From positions 1,744,001 to 1,808,000 of the forward strand of contig NZ_CP019980.1 of the NCBI RefSeq assembly GCF_002982115.1: DNA of 64,000 nt, read 5' to 3'. Origin of the DNA: Lysinibacillus sphaericus (GTDB lineage Bacteria; Bacillota; Bacilli; Bacillales_A; Planococcaceae). Under the pieces are notes generated by a model. That model was given only the letters and a program-made list of their open reading frames with translations. It made no database searches and was not told the DNA's origin. Of the stretch, positions 46,587 to 55,419 are shown piece after piece. Each line of letters opens with the position of its first letter. Within the stretch, counting starts at the first letter, position 1. A program made the translations under genes and the position numbers.

Positions 46587-46973
46587 TTATTGTTTTTTTG
46601 TTTTAATTTTACCAGTCCAATTACGGAAGCCGCCTTCAAGCTGGTAGATTTGATTGTAGCCACGTTTTTTTAGGTAAAGAGCAGCACGCGCGCTACGGCC
46701 TGTATTTTGACAGTATAAATATACTGGTAAATCTGGGCGGATTTCTTTATAACGTTGACGTAATGCTGTAGAAGGAACGTTTCGTGCGCCAAGGATATGA
46801 CCTGCATCAAATTCTTTTTGTTCACGCACATCGATTAACTGCGCTTTACGGTAGCCTTCAATAAATTGTTCTTGTGTTAGGTTGGTTACGGCTTTTTTTA
46901 GTCGCATTGCATTAATCGCGATATATGCAATTAGCACTACTAAAACGACACCAATTGTGATAAGTATATCCAA
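46587..46973 (-). CDS. yqhL: membrane-anchored rhodanese-domain protein YqhL
   Basis: A 128-residue protein with one N-terminal membrane segment (residues 3-22) and a single rhodanese domain (35-122). The active loop YCQNTGRSA holds Cys88. It may transfer sulfur from a donor; the true substrate of YqhL is not established. It is divergent from lipM, the same arrangement as yqhL-yqhM in Bacillus subtilis. Confidence 0.9.
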   Translation of the reverse strand: MDILITIGVVLVVLIAYIAINAMRLKKAVTNLTQEQFIEGYRKAQLIDVREQKEFDAGHILGARNVPSTALRQRYKEIRPDLPVYLYCQNTGRSARAALYLKKRGYNQIYQLEGGFRNWTGKIKTKKQ

Positions 46974-47097
46974 TTTCTTCTTACCCCTTTCTATCTTCTT
47001 TATTATTATAAAAGATGCGCTGGCGATAGTCCAATGAGTTTGATAAAATTAACTAGATTGTGGCTAGAAATGATTGATAGATGTAGGAGATGACATA

Positions 47098-47928
47098 ATG
47101 ACAACTTGGTATTTTCTAAATTCAGGAAAATGTAGTCCCTCTTTTAATATGGCACTAGATGAGGCATTGCTTGATTGGCATAGTGAGGGTTTAATTCCCC
47201 CTGTTATTCGTTTTTATGAGTGGGAGCCAGCGACATTGTCGATTGGTTATTTCCAACAAGCGAAAAGAGATATTAATTTAGATGCGTTACGTGAACAAGG
47301 AATAGGATTTGTTCGTCGTCCGACGGGTGGTCGAGCAGTATTACATGAACATGAGTTAACATATAGCGTTATTGTTACGGAAAGCTATCCAAATATGCCT
47401 GAATCCGTAACAGAGGCGTATCGAGTACTAAGTGAAGGGATATTGCAAGGCTTTCATAATTTAGGAATGGATGCCTATTTCAGTGTGCCTGACACAGAGG
47501 AAAAAAAGGCAGATTTGAAGCAGCCAAAAAGTGCCGTGTGTTTTGACGCACCGAGTTGGTATGAACTTGTCGTTGAAGGGAAAAAAATAGCGGGTAGTGC
47601 ACAAACTCGTCAAAAAGGTGTTATTTTGCAACATGGCGCGATTTTACTTGATCTTGATGAGGATAAATTATTATCTGTTTTTAATTTTTCAAGTGAAGCA
47701 GCGAAAGAACGTATGCGCAAAAAGCTACCAGAGAAGGCAGTTGCCATTAATAGTCTTGTAAAAGAACCTGTGTCTATTGAACAATGTGTCACTGCTTTTC
47801 GAGATGGTTTTGCAAAATCGTTGCAAATTGAATTAAAACCATTTACACTTTCTGAGGAGCAATTAAAATATGTGCATGAGTTAGCGGAAAAAAAATATGC
47901 GCATGATGATTGGAACTTTAAAAAGTAA
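47098..47928 (+). CDS. lipM: octanoyltransferase LipM
   Basis: A 276-residue enzyme that transfers octanoate from acyl carrier protein to the GcvH lipoyl domain, the first step of lipoate synthesis in Bacillus. The motif [18 protein letters not shown] is at 73-90 and the acyl-carrying Cys148 lies in SAVCF, followed by [10 protein letters not shown] chose the ATG at 47098, seven bases after AGGAGA. It lies opposite yqhL as in Bacillus subtilis. Confidence 0.93.
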   Translation: MTTWYFLNSGKCSPSFNMALDEALLDWHSEGLIPPVIRFYEWEPATLSIGYFQQAKRDINLDALREQGIGFVRRPTGGRAVLHEHELTYSVIVTESYPNMPESVTEAYRVLSEGILQGFHNLGMDAYFSVPDTEEKKADLKQPKSAVCFDAPSWYELVVEGKKIAGSAQTRQKGVILQHGAILLDLDEDKLLSVFNFSSEAAKERMRKKLPEKAVAINSLVKEPVSIEQCVTAFRDGFAKSLQIELKPFTLSEEQLKYVHELAEKKYAHDDWNFKK

Positions 47929-48010
47929 AATGTGGTATAAGAAAAATATTTTTTCACCGTTTAAACCTTGTAATGGCAAGCAGTAACCAATCTATCCGAA
48001 ATTGCAAGAG

Positions 48011-48039
48011 TTGAATTTAAAAACTATATATAGTATCTT
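48011..48039 (+). promoter_or_regulatory. candidate sigma-A promoter of nrdJ
   Basis: TTGAAT and TATCTT are separated by 17 bases, with transcription expected near 48046, just before the NrdR boxes. Assigned by eye. Confidence 0.5.
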
Positions 48040-48053
48040 TTTAAAAGCGACAT

Positions 48054-48091
48054 ACACAATATGTAGTGTTTAACGGCACATGATATTGTGT
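48054..48091 (+). promoter_or_regulatory. pair of NrdR boxes
   Basis: ACACAATATGTAGTGT (48054-48069) fits the NrdR box nearly perfectly, and GCACATGATATTGTGT (48076-48091) is a weaker second box. The start-to-start distance is 22 bases, about two helical turns. NrdR represses ribonucleotide reductase genes when deoxynucleotide is plentiful, so binding here would block nrdJ just after its start point. Confidence 0.8.
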
Positions 48092-48119
48092 ATTTATTAT
48101 TGTAAGGGGAGGCAAAACG

Positions 48120-48911
48120 ATGGTACTTACAAATCATCAACCCGATGTAAACAAACAAATTGAACAGTTAAACAAAGATATTGAGCAATTCCCACAGGTT
48201 CACCCTGTCACGCCTGATATGCATATCACACATAAAGGTGTATCAAGACTTGTGATGATCGACCGCTACTCGTTTAAGGATACGGAAAAGAAAACGCTAA
48301 AAGCTGGTGATTTCGTCGTATTAACAGTGAAGGCAGATCCAAAATTCCCCGCACGTGGTTTAGGAACAATTCAACATATTGATAAGGCTACAAAAACAGC
48401 AGATATTTTGATTGAAGAAGACTACCGTAGCGCATTAGATGATCCAAAAGAGCAAGAAACAGGTGTGATTACACGTTCAATTGACGTGCTAGAAAAGCCT
48501 CTTGAAATTTTTTATGAACAAATTGCTAAACGAAATGCAACAGGGCTTGCTTCTGTTGAAAAAACAGCTGAAAAACGACAAGAATGGTTTGAAAAATTTT
48601 ATCAGCAACTCGTTTCATTAAAATTTGTACCAGCTGGTCGTGTCATATATGGAGCAGGATCTGAAACAGATGTAACTTTCTTTAACTGCTATGTAATGCC
48701 GTTTGTAGCGGACTCACGTGAAGGAATCAGTGATCACCGCAAGCAAGTAATGGAAATTATGAGCCGTGGTGGTGGTGTAGGAACAAATGGTTCGACACTT
48801 CGTCCTCGCAACACGTTAGCACGTGGTGTGAACGGTAAATCGTCAGGTTCGGTATCATGGCTAGATGACATTGCAAAACTGACTCACCTTGTCGAACAGG
48901 GTGGATCCCGT
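48120..48911 (+). CDS. nrdJ: class II ribonucleotide reductase, exon 1
   Basis: Exon 1 codes residues 1-264 of an 856-residue adenosylcobalamin-dependent reductase that makes deoxynucleotides from ribonucleotides. It includes KFVPAGRVIYGAG, an FNCYVMPF segment and SRGGGVGTNGSTLRPR. It ends at codon CGT (Arg264), where a TAA in the intron follows at once. Splicing to 50052 restores GGSRRGAQM, the normal family sequence. The start follows AAGGGGAGG. NrdR boxes lie 29-66 bases upstream. Confidence 0.93.
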
Positions 48912-50051
48912 TAACCAAAACGGCGGGATTAAAATCTCGTGAATTGCTGGAACACCCTGAGAGCTTTTCTTGCTACAACGTAAACTGTGAAGTTAAACGT
49001 GAATGCTTAAAAAAAGAAAAGATTGGGCAATCAGCAGCGAAGCATCTGGGGAAACACAGATGAACGTTCAACGACTATTGAAACTTCCTAAACTTTTAAT
49101 ACCACTTTGGAGGTGTAAGCATGGAAGAAGTAAATCGTAATGTACGGAGACGTCCTTACGAGGCGCGAGACAAAGAACGATTGATTAAAAAAATTATTGA
49201 GTTACATGAAGATGGAATGAGCCAAGTAGATATTGCGAAAATGCTCAGTATCGGTAGAGGAACAATTCTTAGATGGAACAAAGAATTAGAACTTTTTAAA
49301 CCGAGAACACCTGGTGAAGCAGGTAAGCTGAAAAATAAAAAATACCATTATAATGAAAACTACTTTAAACAAGTTGATACAGCAAATAAGGCTTATTTAG
49401 TTGGCTATATAACCGGAGATGGAACCATTTTTGATCGTGGGACTTCTAAACGCTTAGTGTTATCACTTGCAGAGCAAGATCGACAACTACTTGAAGATAT
49501 CGCTAAAGAATTATATATGTTGAATGCCATTAAATTTCGACGACGGAGAGCATCCAATGAACAAAATAAATATGCCTTAACAATTAATTCAACAGAAATG
49601 TGTAATGATTTAATACAATTAGGGATTACACCACGAAAAACAGGGTTTGAACGTTGGGTTAACTTTGGAAGAGAAGATTTACAGTGGGCATATTTAAGAG
49701 GTTTTTTTGATGCCGATGGTCATATTTCAAGTCGAGGAAGACTGGGGTTTACAGGAAATAGTCAAATGCTCCTGTCGTTGCTACAATTTCTACATGATAA
49801 TCAATTAGCTTTATCTGTTCATAAACTTTATCCAAAACAAGGTTGCGTAGACTTGTACATCACTAGAAAAGATGATGTGAAAAAGATTGCTCAACAGTTA
49901 TATAAGTTTGGCTCCATTCAACTCAATCGAAAATATGAAAAAATCAAATCTTTCTTTGATGATATAGTCTGATCTTATGTGAAAGCATAAGAATGTGGCA
50001 GAAATGACCACATCTGAAAGGTATTTCAATATACTTTTTTGTAACAAAAAG
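48912..50051 (+). ncRNA. group I intron in nrdJ
   Basis: A 1140-base intron between codons 264 and 265. P1 is visible: exon TCCCGT (48906-48911) pairs with GCGGGA (48923-48928), with the expected U-G pair at the cut. The ACG before that guide (48920-48922 region) can pair with the first exon 2 bases CGT as P10. The intron ends in G. Core segments include AATCAGCAGCGAAGC near 49030, TTCAACGACTA near 49067 and GATATAGTCTGATC near 49962, as expected for P3-P7. It carries a homing endonuclease gene in a peripheral loop. An intein is excluded by the immediate stop codon. Confidence 0.92.
49121..49972 (+). CDS. LAGLIDADG homing endonuclease encoded in the intron
   Basis: A 283-residue protein with GGAGGTG before its ATG. 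Residues 16-55 form a helix-turn-helix (GMSQVDIAKMLSIGRGTILRW). Two LAGLIDADG motifs follow, VGYITGDG (94-101) and LRGFFDADG (192-200), so it is a single-chain enzyme. It would cut an intronless nrdJ allele near the insertion point and drive homing. The frame ends inside the 3' core segment of the intron. Both acidic catalytic residues are kept, so it may be active. Confidence 0.88.
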   Translation: MEEVNRNVRRRPYEARDKERLIKKIIELHEDGMSQVDIAKMLSIGRGTILRWNKELELFKPRTPGEAGKLKNKKYHYNENYFKQVDTANKAYLVGYITGDGTIFDRGTSKRLVLSLAEQDRQLLEDIAKELYMLNAIKFRRRRASNEQNKYALTINSTEMCNDLIQLGITPRKTGFERWVNFGREDLQWAYLRGFFDADGHISSRGRLGFTGNSQMLLSLLQFLHDNQLALSVHKLYPKQGCVDLYITRKDDVKKIAQQLYKFGSIQLNRKYEKIKSFFDDIV

Positions 50052-51830
50052 CGTGGGGCACAAATGATTATGCTGGCAGATTGGCATCCTGATATCGTGG
50101 AATTTATTATTTCAAAAATGCAAAATCCACGTATTTTACGATACCTAATGGAAAATACAGCAGATGAGACGATTATTCGTCTAGCGAAAGAAAAATTAAA
50201 CTTTAAGCCGCTTTCAATGCAAGAAGAAGCAATGTATCAAGGCATTGTGAATTATAAAGGCATCGAAGGCTTAGGCGGATTCGATAGTGGCATTATTCGT
50301 GAAGCCGAAAATAAATTGCGTGACGGTGGAACGTACACAGTTCATAACCCAGAATTTTTAACGGGTGCTAATATTTCTGTAACGTTAACGAAAGAATTTA
50401 TGGAAGCTGTTGAAGCGGACGCTGAATTCGATCTGCGTTTCCCAGCGGTTGAAGAATATACAAAAGAAGAAATGGCTGTTTACAATAGTGAGTGGCATAA
50501 AGTTGGAGACGTACGTGAATGGGAGAAGATGGGCTATAAAGTACGCACATATCGTACGATTAAAGCAAAAGAGCTTTGGAATCTTATTAACGTCTGTGCA
50601 ACATATTCGGCAGAGCCAGGGATTTTCTTTATTGACAATGCCAACGATATGACAAACGCGAAAGCATATGGTCAAAGTGTTGTTGCGACGAATCCTTGCG
50701 GTGAACAACCACTAGCACCATATTCAGTGTGTAACTTAGCTGCTGTCAACTTAGCGCAGTTTGCCAATAAAGAAAATCAAACAGTTGATTACGAAGCATT
50801 ACGTGAAACGGTTCGTGTTGGTGTTCGTATGCAAGATAACGTAATCGATGCAACGCCGTATTTCCTTGAAGAAAACCGTGTACAAGCTCTTGGTGAACGT
50901 CGAGTTGGCTTAGGAGTAATGGGCTTAGCGGATTTACTTATTTATTGTGAAAAAGAATATGGCTCAGAAGCGGGCAATGCACTTGTAGATGAAATCTTTA
51001 AAACAATTGCAGAAACTGCTTACGAGGCTTCTACAGAGCTTGCAAAAGAACGTGGCAGCTTCCCATTCCTAGTAGGGGCGACAGAGGAAGAAACGGCACG
51101 TTTACGTAAAGCCTTTACAGAAACAGGCTTTATGCAAAAAATGCCAGCGCACATTAAAGAGCAAATTTTAGCAACAGGTATACGTAACTCGCATTTACTA
51201 ACAGTAGCGCCAACAGGATCGACAGGAACAATGGTAGGCGTAGCAACGGGTCTAGAACCATACTTCTCGTTCACATACTATCGTTCTGGTCGTCTAGGCA
51301 AGTTTATTGAAGTAAAAGCAGAAATCGTTCAAGAATACTTAGACCGTCATCCAGAAGCATCTGAAGATCAGTTACCTGAATGGTTTGTGACGGCAATGGA
51401 ATTAAAACCAGAGGCGCATGCGGATGTGCAATGCATTATCCAAAAATGGATTGATTCGTCGATTTCTAAAACAGTAAATGCACCGAAAGGCTATACGGTC
51501 GAACAAGTTGAAAAAGTGTACGAGCGCCTTTATAAAGGTGGCGCTAAAGGTGGTACGGTCTATGTTGATGGTAGCCGTGATTCACAAGTGCTGACACTAA
51601 AAGCAGAAGAAAATGATATGGATCAATTATCATTTGAAGAAGAATTAGTAGAAGAGCATGCAAAACGTCCAGTCGTATTAGTGGATACGATCCAAGCACT
51701 TGAGTCAACAACAGTTATCGGCTCAGATGTAGGGAACACATGCCCAGTTTGTCGTAAAGGCACAGTCGAAGAAATGGGTGGCTGTAACACATGTACAAAC
51801 TGTGGTGCACAATTAAAATGCGGTTTGTAA
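50052..51830 (+). CDS. nrdJ: class II ribonucleotide reductase, exon 2
   Basis: Exon 2 codes residues 265-856. It holds NPCGEQPLAPYSVCNL with the radical-site Cys, and the family stretch APTGSTGTM. The end CPVCRKGTVEEMGGCNTCTN with later Cys residues is the zinc/redox tail. Intron-derived codons from 49995 to 50051 are open in the same frame but are not part of the protein. No cobalamin riboswitch was seen upstream of exon 1. Confidence 0.93.
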   Translation, partial: RGAQMIMLADWHPDIVEFIISKMQNPRILRYLMENTADETIIRLAKEKLNFKPLSMQEEAMYQGIVNYKGIEGLGGFDSGIIREAENKLRDGGTYTVHNPEFLTGANISVTLTKEFMEAVEADAEFDLRFPAVEEYTKEEMAVYNSEWHKVGDVREWEKMGYKVRTYRTIKAKELWNLINVCATYSAEPGIFFIDNANDMTNAKAYGQSVVATNPCGEQPLAPYSVCNLAAVNLAQFANKENQTVDYEALRETVRVGVRMQDNVIDATPYFLEENRVQALGERRVGLGVMGLADLLIYCEKEYGSEAGNALVDEIFKTIAETAYEASTELAKERGSFPFLVGATEEETARLRKAFTETGFMQKMPAHIKEQILATGIRNSHLLTVAPTGSTGTMVGVATGLEPYFSFTYYRSGRLGKFIEVKAEIVQEYLDRHPEASEDQLPEWFVTAMELKPEAHADVQCIIQKWIDSSISKTVNAPKGYTVEQVEKVYERLYKGGAKGGTVYVDGSRDSQVLTLKAEENDMDQLSFEEELVEEHAKRPVVLVDTIQALESTTVIGSDVGNTCPVCRKGTVEEMGGCNTCTNCGAQLKCGL

Positions 51831-51845
51831 AATAAAACCTAATGT

Positions 51846-51890
51846 AAACCACCTCACCTCTATAGATGATTAGAGATGAGGTGGTTTTCT
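51846..51890 (+). terminator. intrinsic terminator of nrdJ
   Basis: AACCACCTCACCTCT pairs with AGAGATGAGGTGGTT, followed by TTCT. Confidence 0.85.
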
Positions 51891-51966
51891 ATTGGATAAT
51901 TGTGTTAGTATTGTTCTGAATAGTAATGAAGAAAGTAACTTCAACTAAATCCATTTGGGTGGAGTG

Positions 51967-52074
51967 TTATTTTTTTCGAATCAGCGTTTCTCCAAGCGCG
52001 ATTCCAACTGTAACAACTAAAATTGTTAGAATTAACAGAGCTTGTAAAATAAAATACCCAACTTGATCGAACAT
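51967..52074 (-). CDS. small membrane peptide gene
   Basis: A 35-residue peptide with AGAGGAGAG before its ATG at 52074. Residues 7-28 form one membrane segment (YFILQALLILTILVVTVGIA), and the end is basic (IRKK). It is too short for usual gene finders but has a good site, a clean stop and a sensible protein. Function unknown. Confidence 0.5.
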   Translation of the reverse strand: MFDQVGYFILQALLILTILVVTVGIALGETLIRKK

Positions 52075-52119
52075 CGTATCTCTCCTCTTTTCTTAATAAT
52101 ACCTTCTATTATGAAATAT

Positions 52120-52256
52120 TTACTTCCTAATTGAAGGGTCAAACGAACGAATAAAGCTCCCAATCAGTTCGATTTTTATCATATAGTTTACTTCATTAAC
52201 ATCAGATATATGCAGTTGTTGTAATATTTCTTTAACGACAGGACGTTCAATATTTA
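52120..52256 (-). pseudogene. coding fragment without a start
   Basis: A minus-strand frame of about 44 codons (RPVVKEILQQLHISDVNEV, then IKIELIGSFIRSFDP) has coding-like composition but no start; a TGA precedes it at once. It may be the end of a lost gene. The rest of 52257-52377 shows nothing. Confidence 0.25.
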
Positions 52257-52377
52257 ATCAGCCTGCTGATTTTCTTAAGCGAACTAGGTGAAAGAGGATA
52301 TTCTTTTAATAGGATTGAATATATCGTTAGCATAGCGATTAAGAAAAAGGTTCTCAATAAAAGGAGGAAACGACAAG

Positions 52378-52734
52378 TTGAAAGTGCTTTGTAAAGCTTG
52401 TAAATTAGAAATTTCTGAATCATTAATAGAATTAAAAGATTTAAATTTGATTAATAAAAATGATGGTCAAGATTACATTCCTAGAGGCTTCTATTTAATT
52501 CAACAAGAGACAGCTTACGATATAGTAAAAGGTTCTATCATTATTAACATCAAGGATTTAATCAATTCAAAACGCCATTCAAATAGAAGCAGATTAAATG
52601 GTTGTTGTGGTCTTGATGGTTGTGATGGAATGAATAGGGTCTGCTTGCATAATCACGAAATTGCTACAGAATACTCTGATTGTTGGAGGATCCATCAAGT
52701 GATATTCAACCCAGAGTTAGTAGAACTTATTTAA
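52378..52734 (+). CDS. hypothetical Cys-rich protein
   Basis: A 118-residue protein starting at TTG after AAAGGAGGAAA. It has CKAC at residues 5-8 and a cluster GCCGLDGCDGMNRVCLHNH near 80-95, a likely zinc site. No family name. Single-gene unit with a terminator. Confidence 0.6.
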   Translation: MKVLCKACKLEISESLIELKDLNLINKNDGQDYIPRGFYLIQQETAYDIVKGSIIINIKDLINSKRHSNRSRLNGCCGLDGCDGMNRVCLHNHEIATEYSDCWRIHQVIFNPELVELI

Positions 52735-52767
52735 CACTTACATATTAAACGACGAAGAGCCGTGTAG

Positions 52768-52818
52768 AAACCTGTATCTATGATTACGTGTGTAATTCAT
52801 AAATACAGGTTTTTTTGT
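52768..52818 (+). terminator. intrinsic terminator
   Basis: AAACCTGTAT pairs with ATACAGGTTT around an inner hairpin, followed by TTTTT. Confidence 0.75.
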
Positions 52819-52848
52819 CAAACTTTTAAAATACTATTTTTAAAAATT

Positions 52849-52875
52849 TGAACCTATAATCATTTACTAATCGTC
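52849..52875 (+). promoter_or_regulatory. candidate ECF-sigma autoregulatory promoter
   Basis: TGAACC and CGTC are separated by 17 bases, the usual form of Bacillus ECF promoters. It lies about 40 bases before the sigma gene, as expected for self-activation. Confidence 0.6.
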
Positions 52876-52912
52876 TAATAGCAGAATTTAAGAGAGGAAG
52901 GGAGGGTAGTAG

Positions 52913-53440
52913 ATGGACAGAACAGAAAAAGATTTCTTATTAGAAAAAATGATGATTGAATATGGTGATGAGTTGGTACGATTGGCATTTTCTTATGTAA
53001 AAGATACTGAAATTGCGAAGGATATGGTGCAAAATACGTTTATCAAATGCTACAAAAACGTGGATACGTTTCGCTATGATGCCCATATAAAGACATGGCT
53101 CTATCGTATTGCAATTAACGAATGTAAAGATTATTTAAAAAGTTGGCATTTCAAAATGGTACAAGTAAAAAGTTTTATTCATGAAACAGCGAAGTCGATT
53201 TACCCATCAACAGAAAAAACAGTAATCGATAAATACAATAATGAAGAACTAAAGGATACCATCTTTTCTCTGCCAAAAGTGTATCGGGAAGTGGTGTATC
53301 TCTACTACTACGAATCGTTAAAGACAGATGAAATTGCTGAAGTATTGGATATTCCAATGAATACAGTGAAAACGAGATTAAGAAGAGCCAAACAACGATT
53401 AGAGTCGATGATAAAGGAGGCTGAATTGAATGGAAGATAA
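52913..53440 (+). CDS. ECF-type RNA polymerase sigma factor
   Basis: A 175-residue sigma factor with region 2 (LVRLAFSYVKDTEIAKDMVQ, then IKTWLYRIAINECKDYL) and region 4 (LPKVYREVVYLYYYESLKTD, then TVKTRLRRAKQRL). It directs RNA polymerase to ECF promoters. Its end overlaps the next gene by 11 bases, the usual coupling to a membrane anti-sigma factor. GAGGAAGGGAGGG lies upstream of the ATG. Confidence 0.92.
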   Translation: MDRTEKDFLLEKMMIEYGDELVRLAFSYVKDTEIAKDMVQNTFIKCYKNVDTFRYDAHIKTWLYRIAINECKDYLKSWHFKMVQVKSFIHETAKSIYPSTEKTVIDKYNNEELKDTIFSLPKVYREVVYLYYYESLKTDEIAEVLDIPMNTVKTRLRRAKQRLESMIKEAELNGR

Positions 53441-54428
53441 GCGATTAAGAGATAAAATGCAGAAGATTTCTAATCAAGATTTAAGATTTACGCAAGAAGA
53501 CCGACAAAAGGTTTTTGAACAAATTCGTAGGTTGGAAAAGAAGCACCGAGTAAAAAAGAAGTCTCTTGTTCCTTTTTCAAAAAAGATTGTGCCAGTGCTC
53601 ATTTCATTATTAGTGCTAGGCTTATGTCTAGTTTTATTTATGCCATCGATGTTGCCTAAGAGCTTTCATGAAGATGGGAACAATAGTGCAACAGTAGTTC
53701 AGGAAGATCAAATTGTCACTACTTTAATTACGGTGAAAGCAGAACAGGAGGACGATAGAATACCTCTAAATCTTTTACTCACATATAGCAAAGAGAAAAA
53801 CGCTATGAAAGTTCTGTCGATTCCTCGTGAAACGTATGCACCGATAGCGAACAATGATGGGACTACAGTGTACGATAAATTATTATTTGCTTATGCTTTT
53901 GGTTCAGGAGGAGCAGAAAATGTAAGAACGACCGTTTCCAACCTATTTAATTTACCCATTGATTATTATGCGGTCATCGACTTAGAGACCTTTTCAGCAT
54001 GGATCGCATCTATAAACGGTATAGATTATGACTTGCAAGAAGATACTCGCGTAAGAGCTATCACGAAAGTAGGATTAGATTTCAAAAAAGGAACGAATCG
54101 TTTAAATGGAGAAGAGGTAGTGGCATTAATGATGGCTGCTACAGACGGGAGAAATTTAAAGGAAGAAAACTTATTAAATCTTATTCAAATTGTGGTGAAT
54201 AAAACGAAAAACGAAATGGCACAATCGAAATTAAAAGAACTTTCCACTCAAATTGAAGCCAATATACCACTAGAACAATTGTTTGAAAACAAAATAAATC
54301 TTCATTCAATTAAATCAGTATCGTTAAGTGCTGGCATTAGAGATGATATGATAGATGGAAAATATTATGTTACGTTTGAGAAAGATTTTTTAACAGCCAT
54401 TTCCGAAGAGTTAACGACATTTGAGTAA
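53430..54428 (+). CDS. membrane anti-sigma factor with a LytR-CpsA-Psr-like outer domain
   Basis: A 332-residue protein. Residues 1-45 are a charged cytoplasmic part that could hold the sigma factor, 47-68 is the single membrane segment, and 90-300 resembles the LCP fold (VLSIPRETYAPI, then KLLFAYAFGSGGAENV and PIDYYAVIDLETF, then LNGEEVVALM). LCP enzymes join polymers to peptidoglycan, but the later Arg-rich LCP motif is replaced by ATDGRNLKEEN. The outer domain may therefore sense a ligand rather than act as an enzyme. The call rests on motif order and on translational coupling to the sigma gene. Confidence 0.7.
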   Translation: MEDKRLRDKMQKISNQDLRFTQEDRQKVFEQIRRLEKKHRVKKKSLVPFSKKIVPVLISLLVLGLCLVLFMPSMLPKSFHEDGNNSATVVQEDQIVTTLITVKAEQEDDRIPLNLLLTYSKEKNAMKVLSIPRETYAPIANNDGTTVYDKLLFAYAFGSGGAENVRTTVSNLFNLPIDYYAVIDLETFSAWIASINGIDYDLQEDTRVRAITKVGLDFKKGTNRLNGEEVVALMMAATDGRNLKEENLLNLIQIVVNKTKNEMAQSKLKELSTQIEANIPLEQLFENKINLHSIKSVSLSAGIRDDMIDGKYYVTFEKDFLTAISEELTTFE

Positions 54429-54476
54429 TTAAACATTGGATTTATTGTAATTTATAGGAAAATTATTTTATACTAG

Positions 54477-54506
54477 AAGTGCGTTAATAAGTTTAACGCA
54501 CTTTTT
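54477..54506 (+). terminator. intrinsic terminator of the sigma/anti-sigma operon
   Basis: AAGTGCGTTAA pairs with TTAACGCACTT, followed by TTTATATTT. Confidence 0.85.
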
Positions 54507-54540
54507 ATATTTACGAGGAAAAATGTTAAAGAGGTGTAAT

Positions 54541-54822
54541 ATGGAGCACTATCGAATTGTTAAGGAAGTCATTGATAATTGGGATCCAAAGCGATTTTTG
54601 CATTACACACCTGAGGATGAATATGACCCAGAAATCAGGATGATTGTAGAGCTGCTACCAACAGTAACTTCTGTTGAAAATTTAGCGCTTAGGATACATG
54701 AAGTTTTTGTAAAAATGTTCTCGGTAGATGAAGTTTTTGCAATTTCGAATTGCTATCCAATTGCTTTGGAAATTAACAGTAAAATCAAGGCTTTAGAGAG
54801 TGAGAATCAAACTTCAAATTAA
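54541..54822 (+). CDS. DUF1871 family protein
   Basis: A 93-residue protein with the DUF1871 pattern VIDNWDPKRFL...PEDEYDPEI near its start and helices after it. I chose the ATG at 54541 with AGAGGTGT upstream. Function unknown for the family. Confidence 0.7.
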   Translation: MEHYRIVKEVIDNWDPKRFLHYTPEDEYDPEIRMIVELLPTVTSVENLALRIHEVFVKMFSVDEVFAISNCYPIALEINSKIKALESENQTSN

Positions 54823-54826
54823 AATA

Positions 54827-54868
54827 AAAGTGGCTATCTCGTCAAATAAAACGGATAGCCACTTTTTT
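54827..54868 (+). terminator. intrinsic terminator
   Basis: AAAGTGGCTATC pairs with GATAGCCACTTT, followed by TTTATAT. Confidence 0.9.
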
Positions 54869-54891
54869 ATATAACCACTTATTCATTGAAA

Positions 54892-54903
54892 ACGACCGGT
54901 CGT
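54892..54903. promoter_or_regulatory. palindrome upstream of the LytTR operon
   Basis: ACGACCGGTCGT is a perfect 12-base palindrome 66 bases before the LytTR gene. It could be a binding site for its own product; this is a guess from position and symmetry. Confidence 0.35.
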
Positions 54904-54968
54904 CGAAAATGCATTTACATCGTTGGTTGAAATCTTTATAGTGAAAGCGAATGAAGGGGGTGTGGGAT

Positions 54969-55409
54969 ATGAATGTAGAAGTATCCATTGATCCACTATG
55001 TAGAGAACCTAAAATCATTATATACACAGATAAAATGACAACTGAAATCGAGCACATCATGCGGAATATTTTTTCTACTGAGGAAGATACATTACCGGTT
55101 TTGTCAAATAAGGGGGTAGAGCTTATTCATTGTGAAGACATTATAAGGTTATATACGGAGCAGAAAAAAGTCCTCGTTCAAACGGCAGATAATCTATTTA
55201 CGATTCGTTTGCGCATGTATGAACTAGAGGCAAAGTTAAATTCACAAATGTTTGTGCGAATATCAAATGCTGAGATTGTTAATCGGAAGAAAATTAAATA
55301 CATGGATATAAGTAAAACAGGAACGATTGGTGTTTTCCTAGAAGGCAATGTTAAAACGTTTGCATCAAGGCGCTATGTTGCAAAAATCAAGAAACAATTA
55401 GGAATATGA
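54969..55409 (+). CDS. LytTR-family DNA-binding regulator
   Basis: A 146-residue protein. Residues 45-146 form a LytTR domain (IIRLYTEQKKVLVQTADNLF, RMYELEAKL, FVRISNAEIVN, SRRYVAKIK). There is no receiver domain, so it is the short form that pairs with a DUF3021 membrane partner. I chose the ATG at 54969 behind GAAGGGGGTG. First gene of a four-gene operon with DUF3021 and ABC genes. Confidence 0.85.
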   Translation: MNVEVSIDPLCREPKIIIYTDKMTTEIEHIMRNIFSTEEDTLPVLSNKGVELIHCEDIIRLYTEQKKVLVQTADNLFTIRLRMYELEAKLNSQMFVRISNAEIVNRKKIKYMDISKTGTIGVFLEGNVKTFASRRYVAKIKKQLGI

Positions 55410-55419
55410 GGTGAAAAAC

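Noticed and set aside
47930-48119. Cobalamin riboswitch before the B12-dependent reductase gene
   Set aside because: The leader is under 200 bases, AT-rich, and lacks the B12-box word; NrdR boxes explain control better.
48912-50051. Intein in the ribonucleotide reductase
   Set aside because: A TAA follows exon 1 at once and the endonuclease has its own start and stop; P1, P10 and the terminal G fit a group I intron instead.
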